Assembly: GCA_947630135.1 (NCBI GenBank)
Contig: CANRGH010000004.1
Coordinates: 62,001 to 126,000 of the forward strand
DNA: 64,000 bases
Direction: 5' to 3'
From: an uncultured Monoglobus sp.
GTDB taxonomy: Bacteria > Bacillota > Clostridia > Monoglobales > Monoglobaceae
In this document: piece by piece, positions 23,566 through 33,089 of the stretch
How positions within the stretch are numbered: position 1 is the stretch's first letter
Layout of the letters: the number at the start of each line of letters is the position of its first letter
Position numbers and translations under genes: made by a program
Notes under the pieces: generated by a model
Database searches by the model: none
What the model was told of the DNA's origin: nothing
Seen by the model: only the letters and a program-made list of their open reading frames with translations

Positions 23566-25854
23566 ATGAAGGTTCTGATGGCTACAATGAAGCTTGACAT
23601 CGGCGGGGCGGAAACTCACATAGTCGAGCTGTCAAAGGCGCTGAGCAGGCGGGGCGTTGAGGTCTGGGTCGCGTCCGCGGGCGGCGCGTATGAGAGCGAG
23701 CTCGTCGAGTCGGGAGTCCGGCATGTGCGCGTTCCCATGTCGGCGAAAAAGCCCTCGGATGTGACGCGGTCATACAAAATTCTTAAAGACCTGATCACCC
23801 GCGAAAAATTTGACGTGGTCCACGGCCACGCCAGAATACCGTGCTTTATTCTGAACCTGATCCGCAGGTCGGTCAGCTTCAGGTTCGTCACGACCGCGCA
23901 CTGGGTCTTCAGTCTGAAGTTTCCTTATAAATATATCAGCAAGTGGGGCGACCGCTCTCTCGCGGTCAGCGAGGACATAAAAAAATATCTCATTGACAAC
24001 TACGGCATAAGACCGGGGAACATAAGAATAACCATAAACGGAATTGACACCGCCAAATTTTCAAAGGACACCGATTATTCGGACGCCGCGGCGGAGTTCG
24101 GGCTTGAGCCCGGCAAGCGCAGAATCGTTTACGTCAGCCGCATGGACATCGACCGCAGCCTCGCGGCCCACAAGCTTATTGCGATCGCCGAAAGGCTTGA
24201 CAGGGAGATCGACGATCTTGAGATCCTGATCGTCGGCGGCGGAGGCGACTTCAAGGCAATGGCGCTTGAGGCCGATGCGGTGAACGAAAAGCTCAAAAAG
24301 CCGCTCATCAAATACACCGGCAGCCGCACCGACATCAACAAGCTCGTGGCGAGCGGTGAGATATTCGTCGGCGTGAGCCGCGCCGCGTTAGAGGCAATGG
24401 CGGCCGAAAAACCGTCGATAATCGCGGGAAACGAGGGTTATATCGGCATATTCGGCGAGGATAAGCTCAAGGTCTCGATCGACACCAACTTCTGCTGCCG
24501 AGGCTGCGAAAAAACGACCGAAGACGCTCTGTTTGACGACATAATGACGCTTATGCGCATGACCCCCGAAAAAAGAGCGGAGCTCGGCGCTTACGGCAAG
24601 CATGTGATCGAAAAATACTATTCGATAGAAACAATGGCGGACGACGCCATGAAAATGTACGTCAGCGTTATAAAGAACGAGGGCATAAACGACGTGTCGC
24701 CCGACGAGTTTGAAAGCGCGGGAAAATATCCGCCTCCGCCGCTTAAAAAGCCGAAGAGGTACGACGTGATGATCTCGGGCTATTACGGCTTTGACAACAG
24801 CGGCGACGACTCGATCTTAAAGGCGATCGTGAGCAATCTGAGGGAGCTTAAGCCCGACATAAACATTCTCGCGCTGTCGGCCAACCCGAAGGAGACCTCG
24901 GCGCTGTTCGGCGTCGACTCGATCCACAGGTTCAACATTCCGCTGATAAAGAGCAAAATGAAAAAGACCTCGCTGCTGATAAGCGGCGGCGGCAGCTTGA
25001 TTCAGGACATCACAAGCGACAAGTCGCTCGCGTATTACATCTCGATAATCAATCTGGCCCACCGAGTCGGCACAAAGGTCATGCTTTACTCAAACGGCAT
25101 AGGGCCGATACTCAACAAGCGCAACTATCCGAAAATACGCCGCGCTCTCAACAAAGCCGAATGTATAACCCTGCGAGAGAACTCGTCGCTTGACGAGCTC
25201 AAGAAAATCGGCGTTGACAACCCGAGGACCGAAGTCACCGCCGATCCGGCCTTCACTCTCAGGCCGACGACAGACGAGACGGTCGACAGGATACTCGAAA
25301 AATGCGGCATAGGCCCGGGCGAGAGCTTTGCCTGCACGGCGATAAGGCCGTGGAAAACTATCGGCGCGGAGTTTGAGAAGGCCGTCGCCGAGGCCGCGGA
25401 ATACATGAGCGAAAAATACGGGATCAAAACTCTGTTCGTTCCGATGCAGTGCCCGAAGGACACCGCGATCACCAAGCGAACCGCCGGATTGAGCGGCGGC
25501 TGCGCACGGGTTGCTCCGGGAAATCTGAGCCCGTCCGAGATCCTCGGCCTGACAAAGCGGGCAAAGCTGGTCATCGGAATGAGGCTCCATACGCTGATTT
25601 ACGCGGCCGCGGCCGCCACGCCGATAATCGGGCTCATATACGATCCGAAGGTGCGGGCGATCATGGACTATATCGGACAAAAACATTTTATTCCGGTTGA
25701 AAACCTGAGCGCGGCGGAGCTTGAGAAAAACATTGACGCGGCCGTGATAAACGCCGCGGAAATAAGCGCGGAGCTTGAAAAATCCGCGGAGAAGGCGAAG
25801 GCAATGGCCATGGCGACCGCGGAAACGGCGCTTGATATAATTAAAACGAGGTAA
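23566..25854 (+). CDS. GT4 glycosyltransferase fused to CsaB-type polysaccharide pyruvyl transferase
   Basis: A 762-aa cytosolic protein with two enzymes. Residues 1-375 are a GT-B family 4 transferase (MKLDIGGAETHIVELSKAL, ITINGIDTAKF, IVYVSRMDIDRSLAA and a donor-site E-rich helix AALEAMAAEKPSIIAG). From about 400, VMISGYYGFDNSGDDSILKA, LLISGGGSLIQDITS, MLYSNGIGPI and ITLRENSSLDELKKIGV are typical of CsaB, which adds a pyruvyl ketal to peptidoglycan-linked wall polysaccharide; in Bacillus this group is the ligand of S-layer SLH domains. The gene therefore suggests pyruvylated wall polymer. It is followed 6 bases later by the DUF815 gene. Confidence 0.85.
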   Translation: MKVLMATMKLDIGGAETHIVELSKALSRRGVEVWVASAGGAYESELVESGVRHVRVPMSAKKPSDVTRSYKILKDLITREKFDVVHGHARIPCFILNLIRRSVSFRFVTTAHWVFSLKFPYKYISKWGDRSLAVSEDIKKYLIDNYGIRPGNIRITINGIDTAKFSKDTDYSDAAAEFGLEPGKRRIVYVSRMDIDRSLAAHKLIAIAERLDREIDDLEILIVGGGGDFKAMALEADAVNEKLKKPLIKYTGSRTDINKLVASGEIFVGVSRAALEAMAAEKPSIIAGNEGYIGIFGEDKLKVSIDTNFCCRGCEKTTEDALFDDIMTLMRMTPEKRAELGAYGKHVIEKYYSIETMADDAMKMYVSVIKNEGINDVSPDEFESAGKYPPPPLKKPKRYDVMISGYYGFDNSGDDSILKAIVSNLRELKPDINILALSANPKETSALFGVDSIHRFNIPLIKSKMKKTSLLISGGGSLIQDITSDKSLAYYISIINLAHRVGTKVMLYSNGIGPILNKRNYPKIRRALNKAECITLRENSSLDELKKIGVDNPRTEVTADPAFTLRPTTDETVDRILEKCGIGPGESFACTAIRPWKTIGAEFEKAVAEAAEYMSEKYGIKTLFVPMQCPKDTAITKRTAGLSGGCARVAPGNLSPSEILGLTKRAKLVIGMRLHTLIYAAAAATPIIGLIYDPKVRAIMDYIGQKHFIPVENLSAAELEKNIDAAVINAAEISAELEKSAEKAKAMAMATAETALDIIKTR

Positions 25855-25860
25855 TATATT

Positions 25861-27048
25861 ATGAACTTATTTATTTTCAATAATCTGAACCGAGACAAAA
25901 CGATCAAAAATCTTTTAAAATTCAAGGAGGACGGAAGCGCCGACGCGTACTACAAGGCCGCGCGGCGGCTCATAGCGTTTTCGGAAAGGCGGCTGTCGCG
26001 CGGCGATATTGTCCGCGAATACATTGTCCGCGCGTCGCTTGAGCAGGACGGCCTGCCCGAGCTTGAGACCGTGAGGGCGTTTCTCCGTCAGGACACGATG
26101 CTGATTTTTGACGAGCTTCTGCGCGCCGACTGGGACGGGCTCTGCGCGGAGCGCGGCCTTGTGCCGTTTTCAAAAATTGACATACCTCCGGTTCACACGG
26201 GTCTGGGCGGCTATACCCGCTCGATCGAGAGCATGATGAATTCATCGTCGCGCGAGGCGCTCATGGGCGCCATGCTGGCCCACGCCGAAATTTTCGGCAC
26301 GGGCAAAAACTCGGCCTACGCCGCGCTCAAATGGGAAAACGGCGCTCTGCGCGGAATTTTAAACGCCGACCCGATCATTTTTGACGACCTTGTCGGCCTC
26401 GAGCACCAGAAAAAAGTGCTGATCGCCAACACCGAAAGCTTTGTTTCGGGCTTCCCGGCAAACGACGTGCTGCTTACCGGAAGCAGCGGCACGGGAAAAT
26501 CGTCCTGCGTCAAGGCCTGCCTTAACATGTTCAAGGACCGCGGCCTCAAGCTGATCGAGCTCAAAAAGCCCGACATCGGCGATCTGGGAAAAGTCCTCTC
26601 GGGAATAAACAACAGCATGCTTAAATATATTGTTTTTATAGACGATTTATCCTTCGAGCCGGACGATCCCGGCTACAAGGTCCTCAAGGTGGCGCTTGAC
26701 GGACAGGCGGAGTCAAGGGGCGGAAATATTCTCATTTACGCCACCTCAAACAGGCGCAGACTGATAAAGGAAACATGGTCCGACAGAGACGGCGGAGATG
26801 AGATCCACAGGAGCGAGGCCATAAGCGAGCGCAAGTCGTTAGCCGAGCGCTTCGGCATAAACTTGAGCTTCCTGACCCCGACGCAAAAGGAATATTTAAA
26901 CATTGTCGAAGACATGCTGCGCCGCAGAGGTATCTCCATGACCGAGGAGATACGGTCGCAGGCCCTGACATGGCAGATACAGTACAACGGCTTTTCGGGA
27001 AGGACCGCCTCGCAGTTTGTGGTTAATTTTTTGAGCGGACAGAAGTAA
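25861..27048 (+). CDS. DUF815 family AAA-type ATPase
   Basis: A 395-aa protein with a roughly 170-residue variable N-terminus and an ATPase core: VLLTGSSGTGKSSCVKACL (Walker A, about 206), KYIVFIDDLSFE (Walker B), NILIYATSNRRRL (sensor 1) and SLAERFGINLSFLTPTQKEYL, followed by a helical lid. DUF815 proteins are widespread in bacteria and have no settled function. Tight spacing behind GT4-CsaB implies one transcript. No membrane segment is seen. No clear terminator follows; a small ATAACATTTTGTTAT hairpin lies at about 27077-27091. Confidence 0.85.
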   Translation: MNLFIFNNLNRDKTIKNLLKFKEDGSADAYYKAARRLIAFSERRLSRGDIVREYIVRASLEQDGLPELETVRAFLRQDTMLIFDELLRADWDGLCAERGLVPFSKIDIPPVHTGLGGYTRSIESMMNSSSREALMGAMLAHAEIFGTGKNSAYAALKWENGALRGILNADPIIFDDLVGLEHQKKVLIANTESFVSGFPANDVLLTGSSGTGKSSCVKACLNMFKDRGLKLIELKKPDIGDLGKVLSGINNSMLKYIVFIDDLSFEPDDPGYKVLKVALDGQAESRGGNILIYATSNRRRLIKETWSDRDGGDEIHRSEAISERKSLAERFGINLSFLTPTQKEYLNIVEDMLRRRGISMTEEIRSQALTWQIQYNGFSGRTASQFVVNFLSGQK

Positions 27049-27168
27049 AATATAACCCGAATATTAAAACAATATAACATTTTGTTATCATTTAAAAATT
27101 ATATTGATTTTTGTCGGATTTTGTGAGAGAATATTAATTAGAGTAATTTCTTAAGGCGGGTGAAAGAA

Positions 27169-28833
27169 ATGTCAGATAAAGAAAACATTGCCGCGGACGA
27201 GAATGAAACCGAAGACGTTTTTGAGCGTCCGGGCAATCCACAAAACGACAGAGGCGCGAAATCGGCGCCGAAAAAAACAAGCGATAACAAAAAGCCGGTC
27301 AAAAAAGTCAAGGCAAAAACCGGCAAAAAGGGCAAAGGCGGTATAATCGCGGGCTGCATAGCCGGAGCGGTCGTTCTGGCCGCCGCGGGCTACGGAGTAT
27401 ACGTTAACGCGTATGACGGAATCATGCCCCACACATACGTTGAAGATGTTGATATTAGCGGAATGAGTCAGCAGAAGGCGGCCGCCACGCTCGCGGGGGT
27501 TTACAGCGAGGATAAGCTTGCCGACAAAACAATGAATTTTCATTGCATGGACTCGTCCTCCACAATCAACGTCACGAACCTTTCGATGAATTTTGAGCCC
27601 GAGAAAACCGCCAGCGACGCGTATAACGCGGGCAGGGAAAATCCGGGATTTTTAAACAAGCTGAAAAGCTTCACCGGCAGTCTGTTCGGCCGCAGGGAAA
27701 TGAGGCCCGCGGTTTCGTATGACGAGCAGGCTCTGACCGGCGCGATCACCGATTTGTGTTCGCCGTATGAAAAAGAGCCGCTGGGCTATACTTATCGTTT
27801 GGGAACAAACAACGATATTATTATCGCAAAACCGCAGCAGGGCGTTAAGGTTAATATGGATGACGCCGTAAGTCAGGTCCTTGACAGGATATACACCTTC
27901 ACGTTTGGCGACGTGACGTTCGTCCCCGAGATCACCGACGCTGAACCGCTTGATCTTGACGCGTTCTATAATTATATAACATCTCCGGCGGTCGACGCGC
28001 AGTACGCCAAGGACGAAAACAACAAAGTCTATGTCGTTCCGTCCAAGCCTCAGATCATTGTAAGCAAATCCGAGGTCGAGCGCGCGGTCAACCAGCCCGA
28101 GATCGAGTACAGCATACCGGTCCAGACAGTGGAGCCCGCCAAAAACGCGCAGTTCCTTCAAAGCGTTATGTATGAGGACACCTTGGGAACTTACACGACG
28201 TATTACGGCGGCAGCAGCGGTTCGCGCTCCAACAACATCAGCGTCTGCTCGAACACGATCAGCGGAATTGAGCTTCTGCCCGGCGAGCGGTTCGACTTCA
28301 ACAAGGTCGTCGGCCAGAGAACCGCGTCAAGAGGCTATCTGCCCGCTCCGGTATATGTTGTGAAAAACGGCGAGACCGTGAGCGAGACGGATTACGGCGG
28401 CGGCATATGCCAGGTCTCGTCAACCATATTCTGCGCCGTGAACCGCGCGGGGCTTAAAGTTATCGAGCGCACCTCGCACTCAAAGGACGTTACCTACGTT
28501 CCCAAGGGAATGGACGCCACGGTTTCGTGGGGAGGTCCCGAATTTATATTTGAAAACAGCACCGACTATCCGATAAGACTTTTCCTGTCAGCTGGCGGAG
28601 CGACACTTTCCGTCAGCATTGTGGGCTCGAACGTTTCGGTTCCCGACACTTCGATCACGGTCCAAAATGACGGCAGTAACGTTGTCGCCACCAAGACGTC
28701 CACAGACAGCGACGGCAATACGGTCCAGGAGGTTTTTGACAGCAGCAATCCGCCGTTGCCTCCGCCCACCGAAATAACGGCGGCGTCAACGACCGCAGCA
28801 GGAACGGAAAGCTCGGACACAGCCGAAGAATAA
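27169..28833 (+). CDS. VanW/YoaR-like membrane-anchored envelope protein
   Basis: A 554-aa protein; the track's GTG three codons upstream is part of the ribosome site GCGGGTG, so I start at 27169. It has an acidic then Lys-rich cytosolic tail (1-57), one membrane helix (GGIIAGCIAGAVVLAAAGYGV), YoaR-type peptidoglycan-binding-like repeats (VDISGMSQQKAAATLAGVY, then a second unit), and a VanW domain at about 338-465 (LLPGERFDFNKVVGQRT, DYGGGICQVSSTIFCAV). A Ser/Thr/Pro-rich tail follows. VanW is a marker of some vancomycin clusters, but there is no vanA/H/X here, so resistance should not be inferred. A wall-related role is likely. Confidence 0.87.
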   Translation: MSDKENIAADENETEDVFERPGNPQNDRGAKSAPKKTSDNKKPVKKVKAKTGKKGKGGIIAGCIAGAVVLAAAGYGVYVNAYDGIMPHTYVEDVDISGMSQQKAAATLAGVYSEDKLADKTMNFHCMDSSSTINVTNLSMNFEPEKTASDAYNAGRENPGFLNKLKSFTGSLFGRREMRPAVSYDEQALTGAITDLCSPYEKEPLGYTYRLGTNNDIIIAKPQQGVKVNMDDAVSQVLDRIYTFTFGDVTFVPEITDAEPLDLDAFYNYITSPAVDAQYAKDENNKVYVVPSKPQIIVSKSEVERAVNQPEIEYSIPVQTVEPAKNAQFLQSVMYEDTLGTYTTYYGGSSGSRSNNISVCSNTISGIELLPGERFDFNKVVGQRTASRGYLPAPVYVVKNGETVSETDYGGGICQVSSTIFCAVNRAGLKVIERTSHSKDVTYVPKGMDATVSWGGPEFIFENSTDYPIRLFLSAGGATLSVSIVGSNVSVPDTSITVQNDGSNVVATKTSTDSDGNTVQEVFDSSNPPLPPPTEITAASTTAAGTESSDTAEE

Positions 28834-28838
28834 AGCCA

Positions 28839-28866
28839 AGCCGCCCGCGGCCGCGGGCGGCTTTTA
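28839..28866 (+). terminator. Intrinsic terminator after the VanW gene
   Basis: AAGCCGCCCGCGGCCGCGGGCGGCTTTT is a perfect GC stem followed by a short T run, 6 bases after the stop codon. Confidence 0.85.
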
Positions 28867-28900
28867 AACCAAAAATATTCAGATATTAAGGAGAGATAAC

Positions 28901-29494
28901 ATGAGCACAAAAAACAAAATCACAACGCGGCTCATCGCCTCGGTAGCAATGTGCGGGGCTGTGTCGCTCGTCCTGATGATGCTTGACTTTTCACTGCCTA
29001 TCGCGCCGAGCTTCGTCAAATTCGACTTCTCGGACCTGCCCGCGCTTATCTGCGCGTTCGCATTCGGTCCGACGGCGGGAGTCCTTGTGGAGCTTATCAA
29101 AAACCTGCTCCATCTGTTCATGACCTCGACCGCGGGCGTGGGCGAGCTGTCGAACTTCCTACTCGGCTGCTGTCTTGTTATCCCCGCGGGAGTAATATAC
29201 AAGCGCAACAGAACGCGCAAGGGCGCGCTCATAGGCATGATCGTCGGCACTCTGTGCTTCGGCTTTGTGAGCCTTTTCTCGAATTATTTCATAATGTTCC
29301 CGTTTTACATAAACGCCATGGGCTTCCCGCTTGACGCGATAATCAAAATGGGAACCGAGATCTCGCCGATTTTTAGCAGCGAGTTCAAGCTTATCGCTCT
29401 TTGCGTCGTGCCGTTTAATCTCATGAAAGGGCTCGTTATCTCAATTCTGACGTTCCTGCTCTACAAGCGTCTGCGCCCTATTCTCAAACGGTAG
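28901..29494 (+). CDS. ribU: Riboflavin ECF transporter, S component
   Basis: A 197-aa, six-helix membrane protein that binds riboflavin for an energy-coupling-factor transporter. The N-terminal LIASVAMCGAVSLVLMML, the loop FVKFDFSDLPALICAFAFGP, VLVELIKNLLHLFMT and GVGELSNFLLG are typical of RibU. The ATP-binding and T components are not in the window and are usually shared with other S components. TTAAGGAGAGATAAC precedes the ATG. Only 34 bases separate it from the upstream terminator, too few for an FMN riboswitch. It converges with the DUF896 gene, with only 2 bases between stop codons. Confidence 0.88.
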   Translation: MSTKNKITTRLIASVAMCGAVSLVLMMLDFSLPIAPSFVKFDFSDLPALICAFAFGPTAGVLVELIKNLLHLFMTSTAGVGELSNFLLGCCLVIPAGVIYKRNRTRKGALIGMIVGTLCFGFVSLFSNYFIMFPFYINAMGFPLDAIIKMGTEISPIFSSEFKLIALCVVPFNLMKGLVISILTFLLYKRLRPILKR

Positions 29495-29496
29495 TT

Positions 29497-29667
29497 TTAA
29501 TCAACTATCTCAATATTGTCAAGCTGAGCCTTAAGGTTCCTGCGGACGTCCGCGAGATATTCGCGCCGCAAAGCGGCGCGCTCCGCGGTTTCGGCGTCCG
29601 TGAGACCCTCCGGGCTCTTTGCTTTTTTCGCGAGCTCGTTTATCCTTTGAATTTTTTCCTGCGTCAT
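29497..29667 (-). CDS. DUF896 family protein (YnzC-like), 56 aa
   Basis: Missed by the 60-aa ORF track. The minus-strand translation begins MTQEKIQRINELAKKAKSPE and continues GLTDAETAERAALRREYLAD, ending DNIEIVD, a helical hairpin plus short tail as in YnzC/UPF0291 proteins of Firmicutes. YnzC of Bacillus is linked to the SOS response by its operon, but its molecular role is not known. GAGGTGG lies 5 bases before the ATG, and the gene follows the FNT channel by 9 bases, so it is the last gene of the sbcDC-containing operon. Confidence 0.88.
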   Translation of the reverse strand: MTQEKIQRINELAKKAKSPEGLTDAETAERAALRREYLADVRRNLKAQLDNIEIVD

Positions 29668-29676
29668 AAGACCACC

Positions 29677-30315
29677 TCAGTTAAGCTTAATAATTTTCTC
29701 GGCCGCGGGTATCGCCATGCAGCCGAGCGCGTTTCCGATTATTACCATAACAAAGTAAAGCGGCGCTTTTCCCGCGTCCGCGCATCCGCTGATAAAGAAA
29801 TATCCCATGTCCGCGATGCTGTGGTTAAAACCGCACAGGATAAACACCATGACCGGAACGCAGATTATAAACAGCGAGCCGGCGAAGTTTTTATTTTCGC
29901 GCAGCCTTTTGCTGCCGTCCACCGCGGTGAACATCAAAACTCCGCAGAACACCGCGAGCACGACCATGCTGAGCGGGCCGTCGCTCATTTTCCCGGCCAT
30001 CACTCCCGCCGCGGCGCTTGACAGCTCGGCTCCGAAGCGCGTGATATGAAGCAGCGTTCCGCCTATCGCGGTGCCGATAAGGTTGCCGAGCAGCACCAGC
30101 GCGACCTCGCCTATGTAGGACGGCGGATTGACCGCCATATATCCCGCCTTTCCGGTGAACAGCCCGAACCCGAACGTAATGATCGCGAACAGCCCGAGGC
30201 TGAACAAAAACGAGCCCGCCACGGCGTTATCCACCGACAGCTTGACCGCGCAGCCTATCGAGAGCATGAAGCCCGCCATAACTCCGCCCATAACAATACC
30301 GATCGACTTTTTCAT
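29677..30315 (-). CDS. Formate/nitrite transporter family channel (short form)
   Basis: A 212-aa membrane protein with about six helices. FNT features are the N-terminal GVMAGFMLSIGCAVKLSV, KAGYMAVNPPSYIGEV after helix 3, and ILCGFNHSIADMGYFFISG, matching the G-F-x-H-S-I-A-N-M region with the pore His. It is shorter than the usual 250-280 aa. These channels move monovalent anions such as formate, nitrite or hydrosulfide; the substrate is not assignable. AAGGGGGTC precedes the ATG, 17 bases after sbcC. Confidence 0.85.
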   Translation of the reverse strand: MKKSIGIVMGGVMAGFMLSIGCAVKLSVDNAVAGSFLFSLGLFAIITFGFGLFTGKAGYMAVNPPSYIGEVALVLLGNLIGTAIGGTLLHITRFGAELSSAAAGVMAGKMSDGPLSMVVLAVFCGVLMFTAVDGSKRLRENKNFAGSLFIICVPVMVFILCGFNHSIADMGYFFISGCADAGKAPLYFVMVIIGNALGCMAIPAAEKIIKLN

Positions 30316-30332
30316 ATTATGACCCCCTTATG

Positions 30333-33089
30333 TTAATCGCAGACAACGCTCACGCGGCTGCCGCCGCTCTTTTGCTTTGTCACCACAATTTGCTTGTCTA
30401 TCCTCTGCTTGAGCTCGCCGACGTGCGAAATAATTCCCACAAGGCGGCTACCCTCGGTCAGGCTCGTCAGAACGTCTATCGCCTGCCTCAGCGACTCCTC
30501 GTCAAGCGAGCCGAAGCCCTCGTCCACAAACATCGTGTCAAGCCGTATTCCTCCCGCCGAGGATTGGACCTCGTCCGCGAGTCCGAGCGCAAGCGCGAGC
30601 GACGCCTTGAACGACTCGCCGCCCGACAGGGTGCGCACGCTGCGCTCGCTGCCGTTATAGTTGTCGATCACGCTGAGCTCAAGCCCGCTCTGGCTGCGGT
30701 TGTTGTCAGCCTCGGTCTGGCGCGCGAGCTCATACTGTCCGCTCGTCATAACAAGCAGCCTCGTGTTGGCGCGGGCGATAATTCTGTCGAAATACGTCAT
30801 CTGCACATATGTCTCAAGCATTATCTTTTCCCTGCCGGTCACGGTTCCGCCAGCGGTGCTTGACAGCTCGCCGATCATAACGAGCCTCCGCTCCGCCGCC
30901 TCTAATTCTTTTCCGAGGCGGCTGATTTCGCTCCTCGCGCCGCCGTTGGTTTTTATTCTCATCGCCAGCGCGGTCAGCGCTCCGCTTACCTCTTCCTTTT
31001 TAAGCGCGAGCTCGTCAATCCGTTCGCGCTCGGCCTGCGGATCAATTTCCGGCGCGCCGTCAAGCCGCTCCTTGAGCGACTTGATTTTGCCGCGCAGCGC
31101 GGCGGCGTCCGCGCTTTTTAACTCATGGTCCTTTTCGGCCTTTTCAAGAGCCGCTTCCATGTCAGCCCTGATCCTGCCGAGTTCTTTGATCCGTTCCTCG
31201 GCCGCGGCCTTGCTCTCAAACTCAAGGCTGTTCGCCAGTCTTGAGACGGCCGCCTCCTTTTGTTCAAGCTCCGCCTCAAGCGCAGCGGCGCGCTTTTCGG
31301 CCTCGCCCGATCTGATCCCGATCTCCCGATTTTCGGCTTCGGCCTTCGGGACCAGCTCCTCAAGCTCGGCCTTTCGTTTCGCGCGCTCTGTCTCGGTGCT
31401 TAGCCTGTCCTTGAGCTCATTCGCCGCCGCGTCAGCCTCATTTTCGGCTTCGGGCAGCTTTTGAGTTAACGCGTCTATCTTATCCGTTCCGAGCAGCTCT
31501 CCGCCCAAACGCTCACATTCGCTCCTGCACGACGCGCTTTCGCTTTGCAGTTCAGAAACGCGGTCATACGCGTTTCGGCTTTCCGCGTCCGCGCTCTCAA
31601 GCTCCGCCTTGGCGTCCTCAAGCTCTTTTTCGCTCGGCGCCGAGGCGGACTTTTCCGCGGGATGCGGATGCTCGAGCGAGCCGCACACAGGGCAGGGCTC
31701 GCCGTCCTCCAGCCGCTCGGCCAGAACCCCCGCCTGCTCGTCAAGATAAGCCCGCTGCATCAGGTCAAATTCACGCTTGAGCGCGTCCGCTCGGCTTGAC
31801 GCGGCCATGTATTTAAGTTTCGCGTCCTCAAGCAGCTTCGCGGCTTTGCCGTGTTTTTCCAAGCTGTCCTTAAGCTCCTTAAGCCGCTTTTTCCGCGTCT
31901 CGGCCCTCTCAAGCGCGGCCGCTAAGCGCTCCCTGCGCTCGCCCGCGTCTTTGAGCTCATCCTGCTCCGCCTTTAAATCGCGGAGCTTTTTCTCCGCCTC
32001 CGCGCGGCCGCTTTTCAAATTCTCGGCGTCGCGGGCAGCGGCCTCGGCGGATTTTTTGGTTTCCTCGGCGGCAAGCACGTCAGCGTCAAGCTCATCATAC
32101 CGCGGCAGCGTGTTTTCTATCGCGGCGGCTTCGGATTCGAGCTTCCCACGCTCCGCCTTTCGGCCGCGCTCGGTCTCAAGCGCGGCGGCCAGCAGCTCAA
32201 GCTCTGGCCCGATTGTTTTGAGTTCAGCTTCCGCGGCGGCAAGCATCTCCCGCAACGCGGCGATCTCCTCTGCCTTGCCCAAACGACGGCTCAGTTCCTC
32301 CGCGGCGCTTTCAAGCTCCTTTTCCTCCGCCTTGAGCTCTGCTCTCCGCTTTTCATCATTTTTAATCAGTGTGTCAAGAGCCTCCGCCGCCTCGTCGGCG
32401 CGGACGTACCCGCCCGCGAAAATCTCATCAAGGCTTTCGTCCTCGTATTCGACCGAGCGAGCATAACGGCTCATCTCGCTCCGAAGCTCCGCGCAGCGGC
32501 TTTTCACCTCGGCCGCGCCGCGCTTTAGCTCGTCCTGCAAGGTGTTATAGAGGCCTGTTTTGAATATTTCTCTGAAAATTTCTATCCTGCTTCCAGTTTT
32601 GGCGAGCAGCAGCTTCAAAAAATCACCCTGGGCGATCATCGCGATCTGACAAAACTGACTTTTGTCGACCCCCATTACGCCGCGGATCTCGTCGTTTACT
32701 TCCTTGTTTTTGGAAACTATCCGCCCGTCGGGCAGGCGCAGCTCCGACTCGGCATTCTGCTTCGTCATTCCTCCGCCGCGCTTTGACGGGCGCATATATT
32801 CCGGGCTGCGCCGCACGGTATATTTTTTCCCGCCGTACTCAAACTCAAGCTCCGCGAATGTGGGAGTTTCGGGCGCGGCATACTTCGAACGCAGCATTGA
32901 CGGGTCGCGGCTGTCTCCGCTGGCCTCGCCGTAGAGCGCGTAGGTTATTGCGTCAAATATCGTGGTCTTTCCCGCTCCCGTGTCGCCCGTTATCAGATAC
33001 AGCCCGCTCCTTCCGAGCGTCGCCATGTCGATCTCGGCCTCGCCCGCGTAGGGACCGAAGGCTGATAATTTTAATCTAAGAGGTCTCAT
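30333..33089 (-). CDS. sbcC: SbcC, ATPase subunit of the SbcCD nuclease
   Basis: A 918-aa SMC-like protein that forms the long arms of the Mre11-Rad50-type complex, which opens DNA hairpins and processes ends. N-terminal Walker A GDTGAGKTTIFDAITYAL; two long Glu/Lys/Ala-rich coiled coils (about 180-450 and 500-740) meeting at a zinc hook GEPCPVCGSLEHPH near 466; C-terminal signature LSGGESFKASLALALGLADE and Walker B DTMFVDEGFGSLDE. I start at Met6 of the track ORF, with GGAGGG just upstream and an ATGA overlap with the sbcD stop codon. Confidence 0.95.
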   Translation of the reverse strand: MRPLRLKLSAFGPYAGEAEIDMATLGRSGLYLITGDTGAGKTTIFDAITYALYGEASGDSRDPSMLRSKYAAPETPTFAELEFEYGGKKYTVRRSPEYMRPSKRGGGMTKQNAESELRLPDGRIVSKNKEVNDEIRGVMGVDKSQFCQIAMIAQGDFLKLLLAKTGSRIEIFREIFKTGLYNTLQDELKRGAAEVKSRCAELRSEMSRYARSVEYEDESLDEIFAGGYVRADEAAEALDTLIKNDEKRRAELKAEEKELESAAEELSRRLGKAEEIAALREMLAAAEAELKTIGPELELLAAALETERGRKAERGKLESEAAAIENTLPRYDELDADVLAAEETKKSAEAAARDAENLKSGRAEAEKKLRDLKAEQDELKDAGERRERLAAALERAETRKKRLKELKDSLEKHGKAAKLLEDAKLKYMAASSRADALKREFDLMQRAYLDEQAGVLAERLEDGEPCPVCGSLEHPHPAEKSASAPSEKELEDAKAELESADAESRNAYDRVSELQSESASCRSECERLGGELLGTDKIDALTQKLPEAENEADAAANELKDRLSTETERAKRKAELEELVPKAEAENREIGIRSGEAEKRAAALEAELEQKEAAVSRLANSLEFESKAAAEERIKELGRIRADMEAALEKAEKDHELKSADAAALRGKIKSLKERLDGAPEIDPQAERERIDELALKKEEVSGALTALAMRIKTNGGARSEISRLGKELEAAERRLVMIGELSSTAGGTVTGREKIMLETYVQMTYFDRIIARANTRLLVMTSGQYELARQTEADNNRSQSGLELSVIDNYNGSERSVRTLSGGESFKASLALALGLADEVQSSAGGIRLDTMFVDEGFGSLDEESLRQAIDVLTSLTEGSRLVGIISHVGELKQRIDKQIVVTKQKSGGSRVSVVCD

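Noticed and set aside
27169-28833. Vancomycin resistance cluster
   Set aside because: VanW-like domain only; no D-Ala-D-Lac ligase, VanH, VanX or VanRS genes nearby. VanW/YoaR proteins are common in non-resistant Firmicutes.
28834-28900. FMN riboswitch upstream of ribU
   Set aside because: Only 34 bases lie between the preceding terminator and the ATG, and none of the conserved FMN-element segments is visible.
30661-31464. 267-aa Ser/Ala-rich plus-strand ORF inside sbcC
   Set aside because: Low-complexity antisense of the Glu/Ala/Arg-rich coiled coil.
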